Source: Metaphire vulgaris (taxonomy: Eukaryota > Annelida > Clitellata > Crassiclitellata > Megascolecidae). From it: a DNA stretch of 64,000 nt. Shown piece after piece: positions 11,631-23,560 of the stretch; the stretch's first letter is position 1, and each line of letters opens with the position of its first letter. Made by a program: the position numbers and the translations under genes. The DNA lies in contig CM030845.1 of the NCBI GenBank assembly GCA_018105865.1, positions 14,351,390 to 14,415,389 on the forward strand, read 5' to 3'. The notes under the pieces were generated by a model, which did not search any database, was not told where the DNA came from, and saw only the letters and a program-made list of their open reading frames with translations.

Positions 11631-12261
11631 GGTCTACATTAGTATGCGCACCAGTAGTTTGCGCACCTGGGAGTAGTTTGCGCACCTGCAGGGGCGTAAA
11701 CCTGGCGTCAACATTGGGGGGATAGAATAATTTTTAAAAAGTTGACCCCCAGAAATATAAATCCCCATTTTGGGGGATATTGGGTTATGGTGGGGACTTA
11801 AAATCGTCCATGAAATACGTCTTGACAAGCCAAAAAGAAGGTCATCCTGATATTTTTATATTTTTCCCTCTCCAAATACCCTGACAAGCAAAAAAAGGTC
11901 ATCCGAAATGAGAGAATGTGGATTTGGCGTAATTCTGGCATCAACATCATAGGGTAGGCTAGAATTTTTTACCATATATTCCAAAACATTGGGGGGGATA
12001 ATTGATACTCTGTCCCCCGCCAACTAATTATTCGGGGGGACCGTCCCCCGCCGTCCCCCCTGTGTTTTACGCCCATGCGCACCTGGGAGTTTGCGCACTA
12101 GGAATTTGCGCACCAGGGGCGTACCAGGGTTAGGGTTAAAGTTAGGGTTAAAGTTAACCCTCAACCTAACTCTAACCCTCACCCTAACCCTAAACCTAAC
12201 CCTAACCCTAAACCTAACCCTAACCCTTACTCTAATCCTGGTGCGCATACTATGCTACACC
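11631..12261. mobile_element. Foldback element: inverted GTGCGCA clusters around telomere-like repeats
   Basis: The left end, GGTCTACATTAGTATGCGCACC, reads like the reverse complement of the right end, GGTGCGCATACTATGCTACACC. The exact octamer caattaac flanks it on both sides (11623-11630 and 12262-12269). Inside each end the word GTGCGCA or its complement is repeated several times. The centre switches from GGGTTA to CCCTAA orientation at about 12155-12160. A 389-bp hAT element plus its 8-bp duplication sits inside; without them the unit is about 234 bp. No ORF. Confidence 0.75.
11689..12077. mobile_element. hAT MITE inserted in the foldback element
   Basis: Ends are CAGGGGCGTAAACC and, reverse-complemented, CATGGGCGTAAAAC. 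Exact 8-bp target duplication cgcacctg at 11681-11688 and 12078-12085. Non-coding. Confidence 0.85.
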
Positions 12262-12604
12262 CAATTAACAGCAGCCCCTAGCTTACTTATCTCCCGGCGT
12301 TGTCAGTTTTCTCCCGGAGTCCAAAGTCTAGGTTAAATAATGTTTCTAATATGATGGTATTTCAAATTCATCTGCAAAAAAACCAGGTCTTTCCAGAGGT
12401 CAGTCAGAGGGAAACAACAAGACAGGGTATGGGAGAAATGCATCATTAGAAGAGGTGTATTTAAAGTCTGTATCTGAAAACATTCAGGAAGGCCTGACAA
12501 CAAGAGGGGGAGAGTTTCGGATTTTTGTCACAGACATAGAAAAAGCTCTCTTACCAATTTCAGTTCTATTTCTTGGTGCATTTATCATTGAATCAGCGGG
12601 GCGC

Positions 12605-12916
12605 GGACATTCTCCCTCCGGGACATAATTTCCTCCAGATATTGTCTCCGGACATTATCCCTCCGGACATATCCCCCCGGCAAAGAAGTAATGAACAATA
12701 TAAATCAATATCATAGATCTTCATTTTGCCGTTAGTATCGTTTAGGGTTAGTGTTTCGTGTATGGTTTATGGCGTGGGTAATGATTATATGATCCCGTAC
12801 GGGTACAATACACTGCTTTTCGTCAAAGCCCATAGAGGGGATTATGTCCGGCAGTGTAATTTAAAATGGTGTACCGGGGGGTAATGTCCGGGGATTATGT
12901 CCAGGGGAGAATGTCC
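12605..12916. mobile_element. Foldback element with GGACATTA word clusters
   Basis: The left end has GGACATTCTCCC, then GGACATAAT, GGACATTATCC and GGACATATCC. The right end has the inverse set, finishing GGGGAGAATGTCC. The outermost words are exact inverted copies. The core holds GTTTAGGGTTAG and no ORF. No matching flanking duplication is seen, so boundaries are approximate. Confidence 0.6.
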
Positions 12917-12963
12917 TACACCCGAGTCAGTAACCCTTGTTGAATAACAATGTCTCGAATGAT

Positions 12964-13251
12964 TTAACATCGAGATTGGCCAGACTGCAGTATTTTAAAG
13001 ACAAAGAGACCAGTTTTAAATGCAAATTTTTGTTCTACCGGCAGCCAATATAACTTTGTAATGCTCAGGCTTACGAGTGTTTGTAATGGCCCGGGCAATA
13101 GAATTCTTAATTCTTTTAAGCTTTTAGATTTGGCCATACCATTGTAAAGGGAATTGCAACAATCAAGTCTACTGCTGACAAGAGCATTGGCAAGAAGAAT
13201 CAGATAAAGTTTTAGACACAAGATCACGAATTCCTCCAATATTTCTGACAT
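12964..13251 (-). mobile_element. CR1/L2-like LINE fragment
   Basis: The minus strand reads SRLDCCNSLYNGM and later SITKLYWLPVEQKFAFK, the post-reverse-transcriptase region of CR1/L2 ORF2 (SRLDYCNSLL..LHWLPV). Isolated fragment of about 95 codons. Confidence 0.7.
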
Positions 13252-13264
13252 GCGATGCCTGATA

Positions 13265-13760
13265 TTTGTAGAAGGTATTTAATTTCTAGCACTTCTATTT
13301 TTCTTTCCATCCTTCTTTAGCGTCCATGCTTCGCATCTGTAAGAAACAACCGGCCAAACTAAGGCATGTAGCAGTCGTACTTTAATCGAGATACAGTTTT
13401 AATTTTTTTAAATTTTCTTTAGCATTCCCGTATTGTTATTCACAGACCCAATCTGCTTCTGATTTCGGTTACATAGTTAGCATCTTCTGTCAGTCTGATT
13501 CCCAGATATGGGTATTCGTTGACTTGCTCTATTTGTTCTCCTTCTACAGATATATGTGCTGCGTATTCATTCAATTGATATTAAAAAGAGCAGGTGAAAA
13601 CAGACTGTCGGTGGCAGAAATGAGTTGTCTGAGAAAGATTTTGGGAGTAAGTAGATTACAAAGAATAAGAAATGAAGACATCAGGAAAAGGCTGGAAATG
13701 AAGGAGACAATAATAGATAAAATCAGAACAAAAGACTTAGATGGTATCATCATCATCAGC
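13265..13760. mobile_element. RTE-like fragments in opposite orientations
   Basis: About 13265-13570 reads on the minus strand with EQVNEYPYLGIRLTEDANY (the RTE YLGS-type motif). About 13580-13742 reads on the + strand with LSVAEMSCLRKILGVSRLQR, the typical segment after the reverse transcriptase. Two pieces therefore meet tail to tail or by rearrangement. Confidence 0.6.
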
Positions 13761-13771
13761 TCATAGTCCCC

Positions 13772-14635
13772 TCAGGAACCGTCGAGACATGCAGTAGCAT
13801 GCTGAACGATTCTTTTCCAATTTTCGTGGTCTTGTGCCGCATGTATTGCCTCTCCAAGATTTAATCCCGTCCACTCTCTGATGTCGTCGAACCATCGTCT
13901 TCTGGGCCTTCCAGGAGGGCGTGTTCCCTCCATTGTTCCCTCCATTGCAACGTTCAGAATTATCTTCTCCTCCATGCGACTGACATGACCAAACATCTGG
14001 AGCTTCCTTTCTTTGATTGTGTTTATCACATCACTGTCGATCCTGATTCTTCTCCTTACTTCTTTATTCGTGATTTTCATTCCCCACCATATCTTAAGAA
14101 GCCGTCGGTAGCATCGCATTTCGAAAGCCAGGAGTTGCCTGCAGTCATCCTTTTTCAGTGTCCAAGTCTCGCCTCCATAAAGGAGCACAGAGAAGACACA
14201 GACTCGTAAAAGTTGGAGCTTTGTCTTGAGGGAGATCTTTCCAGAGCTCCATAGTTTGCCAAGGCGACCCAATGCTGAGCTGGCCAGACCAATCCTTCTC
14301 CTAATCTCCTGACTACAATTCCCATCTGCACGCACCAAGCTTCCCAGATATACAAACTGCTCAACCGTTTCCAACTGGGTGCTGTCTAAGGTGATTACCA
14401 CCGGCTCCTCCACTCTACCTGCCACCATGACTTTTGTCTTTTTGACGTTGATTTCGAGACCTAACCTTTTACTCTCTTTATTTAATGTATTCAACATCTT
14501 TTGTAGTCCATTTTGCGCGAAGGACATGAGATCGACGTCGCCAGCAAATCGCAAATCTTTCAGCGTCTTCCCCTGGATGTTTATTCCTCCCTCCTCTTCC
14601 TCTTCTAGTCTCTCCATTGCTCGCTCTAGCATGAG
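13772..14635 (-). mobile_element. RTE-like LINE, C-terminal half of ORF, one open frame
   Basis: About 288 codons are open on the minus strand: the catalytic region reads LRFAGDVDLM (FADD changed to FAGD), then NVKKTKVMVAGRV, FVYLGSLVRADGNCSQEI, LYGGETWTLKKDD, MFGHVSRMEE and GRPRRRWFDDIREWTGLNL. This order is diagnostic of RTE-clade ORF2 C-termini (as in BovB). The terminator is near 13772. The mutated active site indicates an inactive copy. Confidence 0.8.
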
Positions 14636-15061
<426 letters not shown>

Positions 15062-15330
15062 CATTCAATACTATGATATTTTTGTTGTTCGCGTTCAGTC
15101 GTAGACCGTATCCACTACTGGCAACTGCTAATTTCTCAAGCCTCTCTTGCAAGTTATTTTTTGATGTTGCTATAAATAAGCTGTGATCAGCATACCTCAG
15201 ATTGTTGATATTTTTGTTGTTGCCACCTTGTAGCCCTCTAAGGCTTTTCTCATTGCCATTTCTGCGATAACGTTGATCAAATACGCTGACAAGGTGCATC
15301 TCTGTTGTATGCATTTCAAGACATTCCTGA
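15062..15330 (-). mobile_element. RTE-like reverse-transcriptase fragment
   Basis: The minus strand reads NLRYADHSLFIATSKNNLQE and then YGLRLNANNKN, the YADD region of RTE reverse transcriptase with the second catalytic Asp changed to His. The reading runs directly into the array at 15061, where the opposite element's tail begins. Confidence 0.7.
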
Positions 15331-15344
15331 AAGTATGATTTTTA

Positions 15345-15663
15345 ATCTTGTCTCATCATCATCATCATCATCATTTTCTCTTTCCTTCATTATTTGAAGA
15401 TGAGGTGACGTCATGAATCAGGCATTTCCAGGTAGGTTGTTCCTCTTCAAAACGATCAAATACTGTGCCATCTTTATATCGTATAGTGTTTCTTTAGATG
15501 CTTTTATTGCTGTTGTTATAGCCATTCCAGTCCATTCTTCTATGTCGTCCACCCATCTTCTGTTCGGCCGACCTCTTTTTCTTTTTCCTGGCATGATACC
15601 TTGTTGTATTGTTTGCTGTAGGCTATCTTTGTTGTTTCTTTGTATATGACCAAAATAACTCAA
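15345..15663 (-). mobile_element. RTE-like LINE C-terminus with short ATG tail
   Basis: The minus strand reads MSYFGHIQRNNKDSLQQTI and KRGRPNRRWVDDIEEWTGMA (15663-15418), the RTE C-terminus. A (CAT)n stretch at 15354-15375 lies at its 3' side as the tail. Bases 15442-15478 are repeated exactly at 15885-15921. Confidence 0.7.
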
Positions 15664-16494
15664 TTTTCGTCTCTTGTCTACACCTCTTTAATTGTCTTTT
15701 TCTTTTCATGTATTATATTTTTTTGATTATTCTTAAAGAGAACATTTGAAATGCTCCTAATTTTTTACTGGTCTTTTTCGCTATCTGTGGATAAGCAAGG
15801 ATTCTAGTAAAATATGGTTGTTAAAAATTAAGGGCAGTATGCAGTGCAATACACCAACGTCTAGTCAATTCAGTAGAATAACAGCCTCTTCAAAACGATC
15901 AAATACTGTGCCATCTTTATACACGCAAACGATATTAGTCGAAATAGGTTTAATTACATGGTATATACTATATAGTAAGATACGAAAGACGACGGAGCCT
16001 GCTTCTTCAGCGGGTCTCCGTCTGTAATAAAGCAAGAGATATGAGGCGGAATAGATGAACGTGTCCGAATGTCTTTCATTTTATTGCCAAAATAGCAGAA
16101 ACGACTGAAACGGTTGGTTCTTTTATGGGGTGAGTATGTAAACCCAGTTGAACCCACTTGTACTCCACTAGGCAACATATTGAAGCTCAATCTCTTTGAT
16201 CTCTTTGGCACGCTTGCGCGCAGGCTTTTACACCCTTCAGCCATATTAACAAAATGACTAACAGTTACAGTAGATTGCCTAAAAATCTATAAGTTACACA
16301 GCTTATAAATATTCTAAAGCTCAAATACATCCAACACAATGATGTACATTAATAACTTAACTCGTATAGTGCACAGTTATATATCTTGCAGAACAAATTT
16401 AGTCACATTACAACTGTCAACATAGGCGCAAAGAACAGCGACGTCATATAAATACCAGTGACGTCATATACAAGCATTGGTAAAGGGCAGAAGA
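15664..16494. other. Intronic DNA with a partial RTE duplicate
   Basis: Apart from the 37-bp exact copy at 15885-15921 of an RTE segment (15442-15478), nothing is recognised. Confidence 0.4.
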
Positions 16495-16810
16495 TATTAA
16501 GTCTCAAAGGTCATATTTTCGCAGCATACGACACGGTAAAACAATAAGCTCTGACTCCTCATTTCCTTTAATTCCTTTACTATCTCCTCAAGCCTTTTGG
16601 TCTAAACTTAAAACCTTTTTATTCCAAAAGTCATTTCCTCCATAGCAATAACAACTTGATCCGCCGCCTCATGGATACACTGACCTTTGTCGGGCTATCG
16701 AACCACCTTGTCAATAGCTATTTCAAGAAAGAACAAGCAACTACTTCTGTATTACTTTCCAAAGCGCTATGTAAATTTACGAGGTTTTACTTACTTACTT
16801 ATGTAGTACC
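16495..16810 (+). mobile_element. CR1/L2-like LINE 3' end (family with TTAC tail)
   Basis: It parallels 26770-27090 base for base in many places: CTCCTCATTTCC, TCTCCTCAAG.C, GCGCTATGTAAATTTACGAGG, then a short TTAC tandem tail at about 16786-16802. Only the last codons and the 3' UTR remain. Confidence 0.65.
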
Positions 16811-18238
16811 ACCCACAACTTTTTGTAACCATTGTTTTAGAGAAATTAAAACTGCAACTGCATGAACTGGTTGATAGGGTCAGAGACGCCAGCAGATTAA
16901 AAAATTCATGATAGGCTAAGCATATCTGCTAAAATCTGTGAGAAATCAGGATTTCACAGTCCGATTTATGTCGTCGATCCATCGTTTCTCTGGCGTTCTT
17001 TAGATCTATAAGTTAGATCTATAAGTTAGATCTATAAGTTAGATGTATAAGATCTCTTCATTGTCGGGAGTATAAATTAATATTAATTTTATGCTCTTCT
17101 GATTTGTCCACGATAACATTATAAAATTTGACAGCTGATCTCGTGTTACTTTTCATATTCTTAACCCAGCCTTCTTTCGTCAGATGATGATGGCAAATGA
17201 GTACCGATTAATCCGCGGAGTAAACAGGCGCGTTGCATAAGAACACTGGCCCCGTATCATGTAACTTGCACCAGTCGCCTGGCTTGAGGGCCTTGGTAAC
17301 GGAGATCAGCGCCGCCCTATGAGCCTTGAGTGCTCGGGAAGGACTTCACTTGACTGACGTTTATGTTGTTTATTAACATTCTTCATTCGCCATTGTTCAT
17401 CAGGTATTGTTTATCGAATGACCCTATGACCCTAAACTCCTAAAGAAAGAAGAAAGAGCTAGTCATCTGAAAATAATTGAATATAAGGAAGCTCCTGCAA
17501 ATCCCGCGGACTAGAAATCACAAAAATAGCGGTCTACAATGTAGACTAGTTTTCTTAAAACAGCGATACTGTGGCCACTTAATGATAGGCAGCAACGACG
17601 CTATATGCATAGGAATCCTGTAGTGACATCTTCAGTAGAAGCAAATATGTAAGTAAAATGTCGTGAATAGCACTTTAAAAAGTAGCGCCGCTGTAGCCGC
17701 TTCTTCGTTGGTGCTTAGAAGGCACAGAAAACGTGGCAGACAAAGATATATCTGGGTTAGAATCAGACCTTCGACGCGCAATTCAGAACAGAGAAGGATG
17801 GCCACTTAAACTGTGCACAGCTAAACGCCGCATAGGCATAGCGACGTTGACGTTATGATTCGGTGTTCTTTCGGCTATTGCTTTTGTGCATTAATACATT
17901 TAAGTTATCATCCATCTGAATCTGTTGATTATAGTCAAAAACTCTGTAAGCTGACAGTATAAGTTAGGCGTTACTAAGACGCCACAAATTGTCGGGCTTC
18001 CCGACAGAACTTCCGGTCTCGATGTCCTCGAAACACCGATTGAATTTTGACTGCCGCTCTGCACTGCCGCATCTACTTTTTAGAGCAGTACTGACAGTAC
18101 TTGGTTTGGATTCTGAGGGCGGAAGCTTCATTGTCTGAACTCGTCTGCGCTTCAAGTGTCGCTCTCTTAATAGCGTGTTGTACATTATGAGATGGCGCTT
18201 TGAAAGCTGATGATTGGTTGAATGGTTGAATCTTGCAG
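16811..18238. other. End of intron 1, no gene recognised
   Basis: Contains the 13-bp tandem repeat at 17000-17051 and otherwise nothing recognisable. It ends in the acceptor ATCTTGCAG used by exon 2. Confidence 0.4.
17000..17051. repeat. 13-bp tandem repeat, 4 copies
   Basis: TTAGATCTATAAG three times, then TTAGATGTATAAG. Each unit contains a GATC-centred near-palindrome. Confidence 0.9.
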
Positions 18239-18448
18239 GAATTTTGGAAAGAAGTGCGCGGGGTGCAGTCATGGAATCTCTCCAAACGCAATGGTCCGTA
18301 AGTCCAGAGAGAAGATTTTCCACGTGGAATGCTTCACTTGTTTGGTCTGCAGACGACAATTGACGACAGGAGAAGAATTATTTTTTAATGACGACGATAC
18401 CTTCGTGTGCAAGCAAGATTTCGCCAGCTGCAAGAAACTATCAGGCGC
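18239..18448 (+). CDS. Lhx1/5: Lhx1/5-like exon 2: LIM domain 2
   Basis: The acceptor TTGCAG ends at 18238. The first base completes K59 and the reading continues NFGKKCAGCSHGISP. LIM2 ligands are C65, C68, H87, C90, C93, C96, C116 and D119, with GEELFF and FVCKQDF as in Lhx1 (GEELY, FVCKEDY). The frame reaches TGA at 18450-18452, so the donor must lie just before. GTGAAT at 18449 is the only GT available after the last zinc ligands and leaves phase 2. The strongest exon 3 acceptors need phase 1, which would fit a GC-type donor (T|GCAAGA, exon end 18429). The 3' boundary is therefore 18429 or 18448. LIM2 pairs with LIM1 for cofactor binding. Confidence 0.85.
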
Positions 18449-18729
18449 GTGAATGTTTTATCTGTTATGACTGCCCTTATTAGTTCTATTCGCCTTTTAA
18501 GGAAGAGAGCAGTGAAGTTCTGTTTGCTTAATTGCTTTTACTTGTATCTCTCTTTTCCGGTCTCTCTTACTGCTCGTTGCCCCAATTTCGATATTAGTAG
18601 ACGCCTATTGCTATTATTGATACTGTTTTGACTATTAATATTATTATTACTATTGTTACTGTTACTACTACTACTACTAGTTTTAGTATCTAGGCAGGGG
18701 CGTAGTCGGCGAAGGTCACGAATATGAAC

Positions 18730-19135
18730 ATAGCAGGCTTTTGAAAGTTGGGAGATTTGTGATTCGAAGTTTAGAAAAGAATAAAATTTGAATCCTAGAT
18801 TTCTAGCAGCTGAGTGTCATCGGCATAGAGTTGGTGATTTAAATTGAGAGAACTAATTAATGACGAAAGCGGTGTGGTGTAAAGGCTGAACAGTACAGGC
18901 CCCAGAACAGATCCTCGAGGCACTCCAAAATCTACATTGTGAGATAGAGAAATTTGGCTAAGACATGACACTTGAAAAGACCGGGATTTAAGGTAAGATG
19001 AAAACCAGTTGTGAGTTTTTCAGATATTCCAAACCAGAGAGAGAGAGAGTCGTTCGAGCAGAATTTTGTGATCTATGGTATCAAATGCAGCAGAGAGGCC
19101 ATGATTAACAATAATTACTAATAATAATGAGGTAA
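18730..19135 (-). mobile_element. CR1/L2-like reverse-transcriptase fragment
   Basis: The minus strand reads GLSAAFDTIDHKILLERLS, then DFGVPQGSVLGPVLFSLYT and LYADDTQLLEI (about 19110 down to 18790), the central CR1/L2 reverse-transcriptase motifs. One frameshift near 19020 breaks the frame. Confidence 0.8.
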
Positions 19136-19140
19136 CATCT

Positions 19141-19575
19141 GTGTTCATGTATCCTTGTGAAGGCTGGACAATAAAAAAAACTATGCAAAAGAAAATTGAT
19201 GCATTTGAAATGTGGTGTTTCAGAAGGATGCTAAAAATCAGTTGTAAAGAGAAAATAACCAATGAAGAATGTTTGAAGAGAATGGAAAACAGAAGAACCC
19301 TGATGAAAGAGATTGCTAAAAGGAAAACACAGTATGCTGGACATATAATGAGAGGATCATGCACACAGCTAGCTCTAAATGTCTTGGAAGGGAAATATGA
19401 AGGAAAAGCAACTAAAGAACGAACACGAAGAACATAGTTAGACGACATAAAAAGCTGGACTGGCATAGAAAATTATGGGGAAATGAAAAGATTAGCTGAA
19501 AACCGAGACAAATGGAGACAAATCGTGACTTCGAATCAAAGATGGTACACCATGATGATGATGATAATGATTGAC
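19141..19575 (+). mobile_element. RTE-like LINE C-terminus
   Basis: The + strand reads CEGWTIKKTMQKKIDAFEMW, CFRRMLKISCKEKITNEEC and QYAGHIMRGS, then after a stop LDDIKSWTGIENY, followed by a short ATG tail at 19552-19570. Confidence 0.75.
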
Positions 19576-19759
19576 GTTCAGATGAACTTAAAGTTGATAA
19601 AAAATGATTAAATTTGCAATATAATGTGCGTGTATTCCAGACTAGATTCCAGACTAGATTCTAGATTCTGTTGTTTCTAGTAAGACGAGGTAGAATTTTG
19701 TTCGAGCACTCAGAGCGCTTCGTTGGCTTTCGTTAATTCAATATGTACGTGGTTTATCC

Positions 19760-19992
<233 letters not shown>

Positions 19993-20240
19993 ACCGTGGG
20001 CTCGTCACCCGTTGGTGCCATCTCCACAGTTTTCTGCCATTCTTTTGCTGCCCGTTGCTCTTTGGGTAAACTGTAAACTGCTTCCATGCCATTCCTTGTG
20101 TGGTCTCCCCTCTCTTATTGGCACCCTCCATTATCCCAAACATTAGAGTTTTGATCTTTCTGTCCTCTTTCATTCTGCATATGTGTCTAAAAAGATGAAG
20201 TTTCCTTTATTTGACTCTCTCCAGCATGGTTTGTTTGGAC
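19993..20240 (-). mobile_element. RTE-like LINE 3' end (tail = 19760-19992)
   Basis: The minus strand reads MKEDRKIKTLMFGIMEGANK and then NGQQKNGRKLWRWHQRV. The same 3' sequence (AACCGTGGGCTC.TC.CCCG) recurs at 48890-49080, also beside (CAT)n, which identifies a shared family. Confidence 0.7.
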
Positions 20241-20519
20241 TGAATTCTCATGTATAGTTCTTCATTTGTGATTTTTTCGACCCATCGGATTTTTAGTATT
20301 TTATATAACATAAGTTATCCATTTCTTATTGATTTTCTCTTTTTCTGTACTGTTTCTTCAAAAGCTTCTCGGATCATTCTTTCTATCCCGTCAGCTCTCT
20401 TATCAATATCTTGCTCTTCCATTTGGTTCCATGGTGCACTTTCTGATCTTAAATTCCAGTCTTTATTGGTAGGATTGCTAACAAAAATTCTTTTCTTATA
20501 ACTTATTGATGTAACTTGA
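20241..20519 (-). mobile_element. RTE-like fragment, minus strand
   Basis: The minus strand reads SIRNG..KKRKSI and WNQMEEQDIDKRADGIERMI, resembling the linker upstream of RTE reverse transcriptase. Weak match; the assignment rests on the flanking RTE pieces. Confidence 0.4.
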
Positions 20520-21515
20520 TGTTTGGAAAAAAGCATTCGACAGAATAAATCATCAAAAGTTATTGGAGACACTAAAGTGGGCAGGAATACCAACACTGGA
20601 GCAAAATTTAACCTGTAACTTATACTAGAATGAATACGCCACCATAAGGATAAAAGAGGAGGAATCCGAGAAGATACAAATTAAAAAAGGAGTCAGACAA
20701 GGATGCATACTATTCCTTATGTACAGAGCTATTAATAAAGGAAGCATTAGAACAAACTCCTGGAATGAAAATCAATGGAACAATTCTAAACCAGCTAAAC
20801 GACAGGGCAAAGAATAGGGGATGGAAATTAACAGAAAGAAAACAAAAACGATGATAGTAAGCAAACACAAACATGAGAAACACAACATCTCAATTGATAG
20901 CACTAAGTTGGAACAAGTAAAGGAATACAACTATCTGGGCAGTTCCATGACAGAAAACGGTCGATGTACAAGAGACATAAACGCCAGAATTGCTATGGCC
21001 AAAGAAACCTTTTGGAAGCAAAAAGAATTACTAAGAAGAAACCTAGACCTAACACTAAAACTACGAATTCTGAGATGCTATGTATACTCGGTTATCACAT
21101 TCTCCTGCGAATGCTAGACTCTAATAAAGCAGTTGAACAATAAAATACAGGCCTTTGAAATGTGGTGCTTCAGAAGAATCTTGAAAATTAGCTGGCAAGA
21201 GAGAATAAGAATTGAGAGGTACTAAAGAAAATTGGAGAAAAGAGACAACTCTTGACAGAAATTATAAACAGGAAACACAGTATACTGGACACATAGTGCG
21301 GGGTTCAAGCACAGAACAAGCACAAGTCCTATTAGAGGGCAGATATGAGGGAGACAGGGCCAGAGGAAGACCTAGAAGAGACTGGCTGGACGACGTTAAG
21401 GAGCACAAACAGGAAAAGAACTACGGAAGACTAAAAAGGATTGCTGAAGACAGAACGAAGTGGAAACAACTCATGGCCATCAACCTTCAGATAAGAAGAT
21501 GACACATGATGATGA
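20520..21515 (+). mobile_element. RTE-like LINE, reverse transcriptase to C-terminus, decayed
   Basis: Across frames the + strand reads KAFDRINHQKLLETLKWAGI, KKGVRQGCILF, MEINRKKTKTMIVSKHKHEK, VKEYNYLGSSMTENGRCTRD, CFRRILKISWQERI, QYTGHIVRGS and RGRPRRDWLDDVKEHKQEKN, then a TGATGATGATG tail at 21508-21520. Several stops and frameshifts. The catalytic YADD segment appears deleted between about 20710 and 20820. Confidence 0.75.
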
Positions 21516-23560
21516 TGATGTTTGGAATGGTCTTCTTATTCCTCTTGTCAGTATCATTTTGATGCTTACAAGCACGAGGCTGTGATCTGAAGCACTTTGG
21601 AAAGACCTGCACATCTGTACTGCAGTGATCCATCTCCTGAGCATTAGGATCATGACTATCATGGTCTTAGTCCTCACCTCTCCAGATGTCCATGTCCACT
21701 TTCTGCAGTACTTCTGTTGAAATTTGGTGTTGCAAATGACCATCTCGTGTTGAAGAGAGAGAACTCCGGTCATTTTCCTCTTTCATTTCTTCTTCCGCTC
21801 CTATATTTCCCCATCACCCATCCCATCCATCTGTGCCAATTTTTGCATTCCTGTCTCCACCAATGATCATTACATCTCTCTTTATGGTCGCTATCAAGTC
21901 TGCATAAAGAAGATCTATCTCTTCCTCTGAGCTTTCTGCTGTTGGTGCATACACCTGAACTATAGATATGTTAGATGGCCTTGCTTCAAATCTTGCTGCT
22001 ATGATTCTTGATTTGTATCCTATCTTGGTTTGTATTCTATCAGGGCTTGTCTCGCTCTTTTGCTTAGAAGAAATCCCACACTTGCCTCATGTTTCTTTTA
22101 ATTTCCAGACCATATAAACCTCTCCACGCCTATCTCTCCAGATTTTGTCCATTTTATCTCTGCTATTCCTAAAATGTCACATCTGTATCTTCGTATCTCC
22201 GTTTTCAGTAGCTCGAGTTTCCCGGGTGCTCATAATGTGCGTACATTCCATATACCGATTGAAAGTATATCTGATGTTGGCTTTTTCGACCCAACCCTGA
22301 TTGCTCAGTTGCGGACGCGGACCTTGTTTGTCCGGGCGACGTCCGAGCCGGCATGTGTTTTCTGTAAGTCTTGGAATCATATAACAGTCGTGTTTATCCT
22401 TGATTGTCAGAGCATCGACACTCATCTGACCAGATGGTCCACATCTTGTGGCTCTGTTACAGTTTCACGGCCAGACTAGATGCTCCATTCTTGCCCGTGA
22501 ATATTCTATTCCGAGCCTTGCCTGCGTCATTCGCATATAGCAGTGTCTCGCAAACTTTTTACCTCGCGGCACACTAAACAGAACAAACTTTTTTCACGGC
22601 ACATTCTTCATAAAATTACAAAACCAACCAACAATTTATTAAATTGAGTGTTCTTTATTAAGGAACTGCCGGGTCTGCAGTCACATATAATGATATGTAG
22701 ATGTAACAAACGCGAAAGTAACGTTCATAGACTGTAGATTCTCGCCGTTGTTTTCCTTAGTGTCGTTTTCACCTTGCATTTTCTCAGATCTTGCCAAAAA
22801 TTTATCCATTTCAAATTTCATAGGGCTAAATCTCGGTAAAAGCATCAAATTCAACTGTTACTATACTTACAGTTACCCTACTATTGCAACATCTCAACAC
22901 ATGCAATGTAATAATTTCAAAACGGTAATTGGGTCAAATGTATCCTTGCGCGCTCAGACGCTGTTGTTTTTACATTGTAAAGGTCGCAAGGACGGTGACG
23001 TCAACGAAAGACGTTAATTTCTGGCAGTTGTATCGTTGCGCGCGCAACGTTATATAAAAAAATGGATGTCCGATATATTGTATTGTAGGCTGTGCCGCAG
23101 GCTGGTGTGAGGTTCTATATATGACGCCATTTTTACACTTGCTCATCCGGCAAAATTTTTAGGAAGGGAACAAAAAAATTAAAATAATAGTAAAATTCTG
23201 AAATTATTTCACGGCACAGCTGGAATCTCTAGCGGCACACTAGTGTGCCGCGGCACACAGTTTGCGAGACACTTGCATATAGCCTCAGGATTGTACTGGA
23301 AAGCGCTGTCTGCCCCTGGCAGGGATGTTTTTTGACTTTCCAGTCTAGATCCGCTGTGTTCTGTGTAACAGGGACACCTCTAGTAGGGTGTGATTCTTCA
23401 TCACACACAGACGGTCTTGGCACAAGGAAAGGCTATGTATTGCGCATCACTTGACCCTGGGAGTAATGAGGGCCAGCCCTATTCTGTAGGATCAGGGAAA
23501 GGTACTACCTCTCTCATCTCCCTTGTTCCCGTTGATCCCATGCCTTGTTGATATCATAAT
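21516..23560 (-). mobile_element. RTE-like LINE, endonuclease region, split by a hAT element
   Basis: In minus frames: the APE-type endonuclease start WNVRT with the following GIAEIKWTKSGE (about 22260-22110), GFLLSKRARQALIEY, MIIGGDRNAKIGTDGWDG (about 21870-21810; RTE elements have GDFNAKIG) and further pieces to 21520. Bases 23283-23560 appear to continue the 5' side. A 734-bp hAT element interrupts at 22541-23274. Frameshifted throughout. Confidence 0.65.
22541..23274. mobile_element. hAT element, 734 bp, non-coding
   Basis: Ends are CAGTGTCTCGCAAACTTT and, reverse-complemented, AAGTGTCTCGCAAACTGT. Exact target duplication gcatatag at 22533-22540 and 23275-23282. GGCACACT words sit near both ends. 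Confidence 0.88.

Noticed and set aside
10905..12240. Chromosome end or interstitial telomere
   Set aside because: The CCCTAA units are degenerate, short, flip strand in the middle and are enclosed by inverted ends with a target duplication, so they belong to a mobile element.
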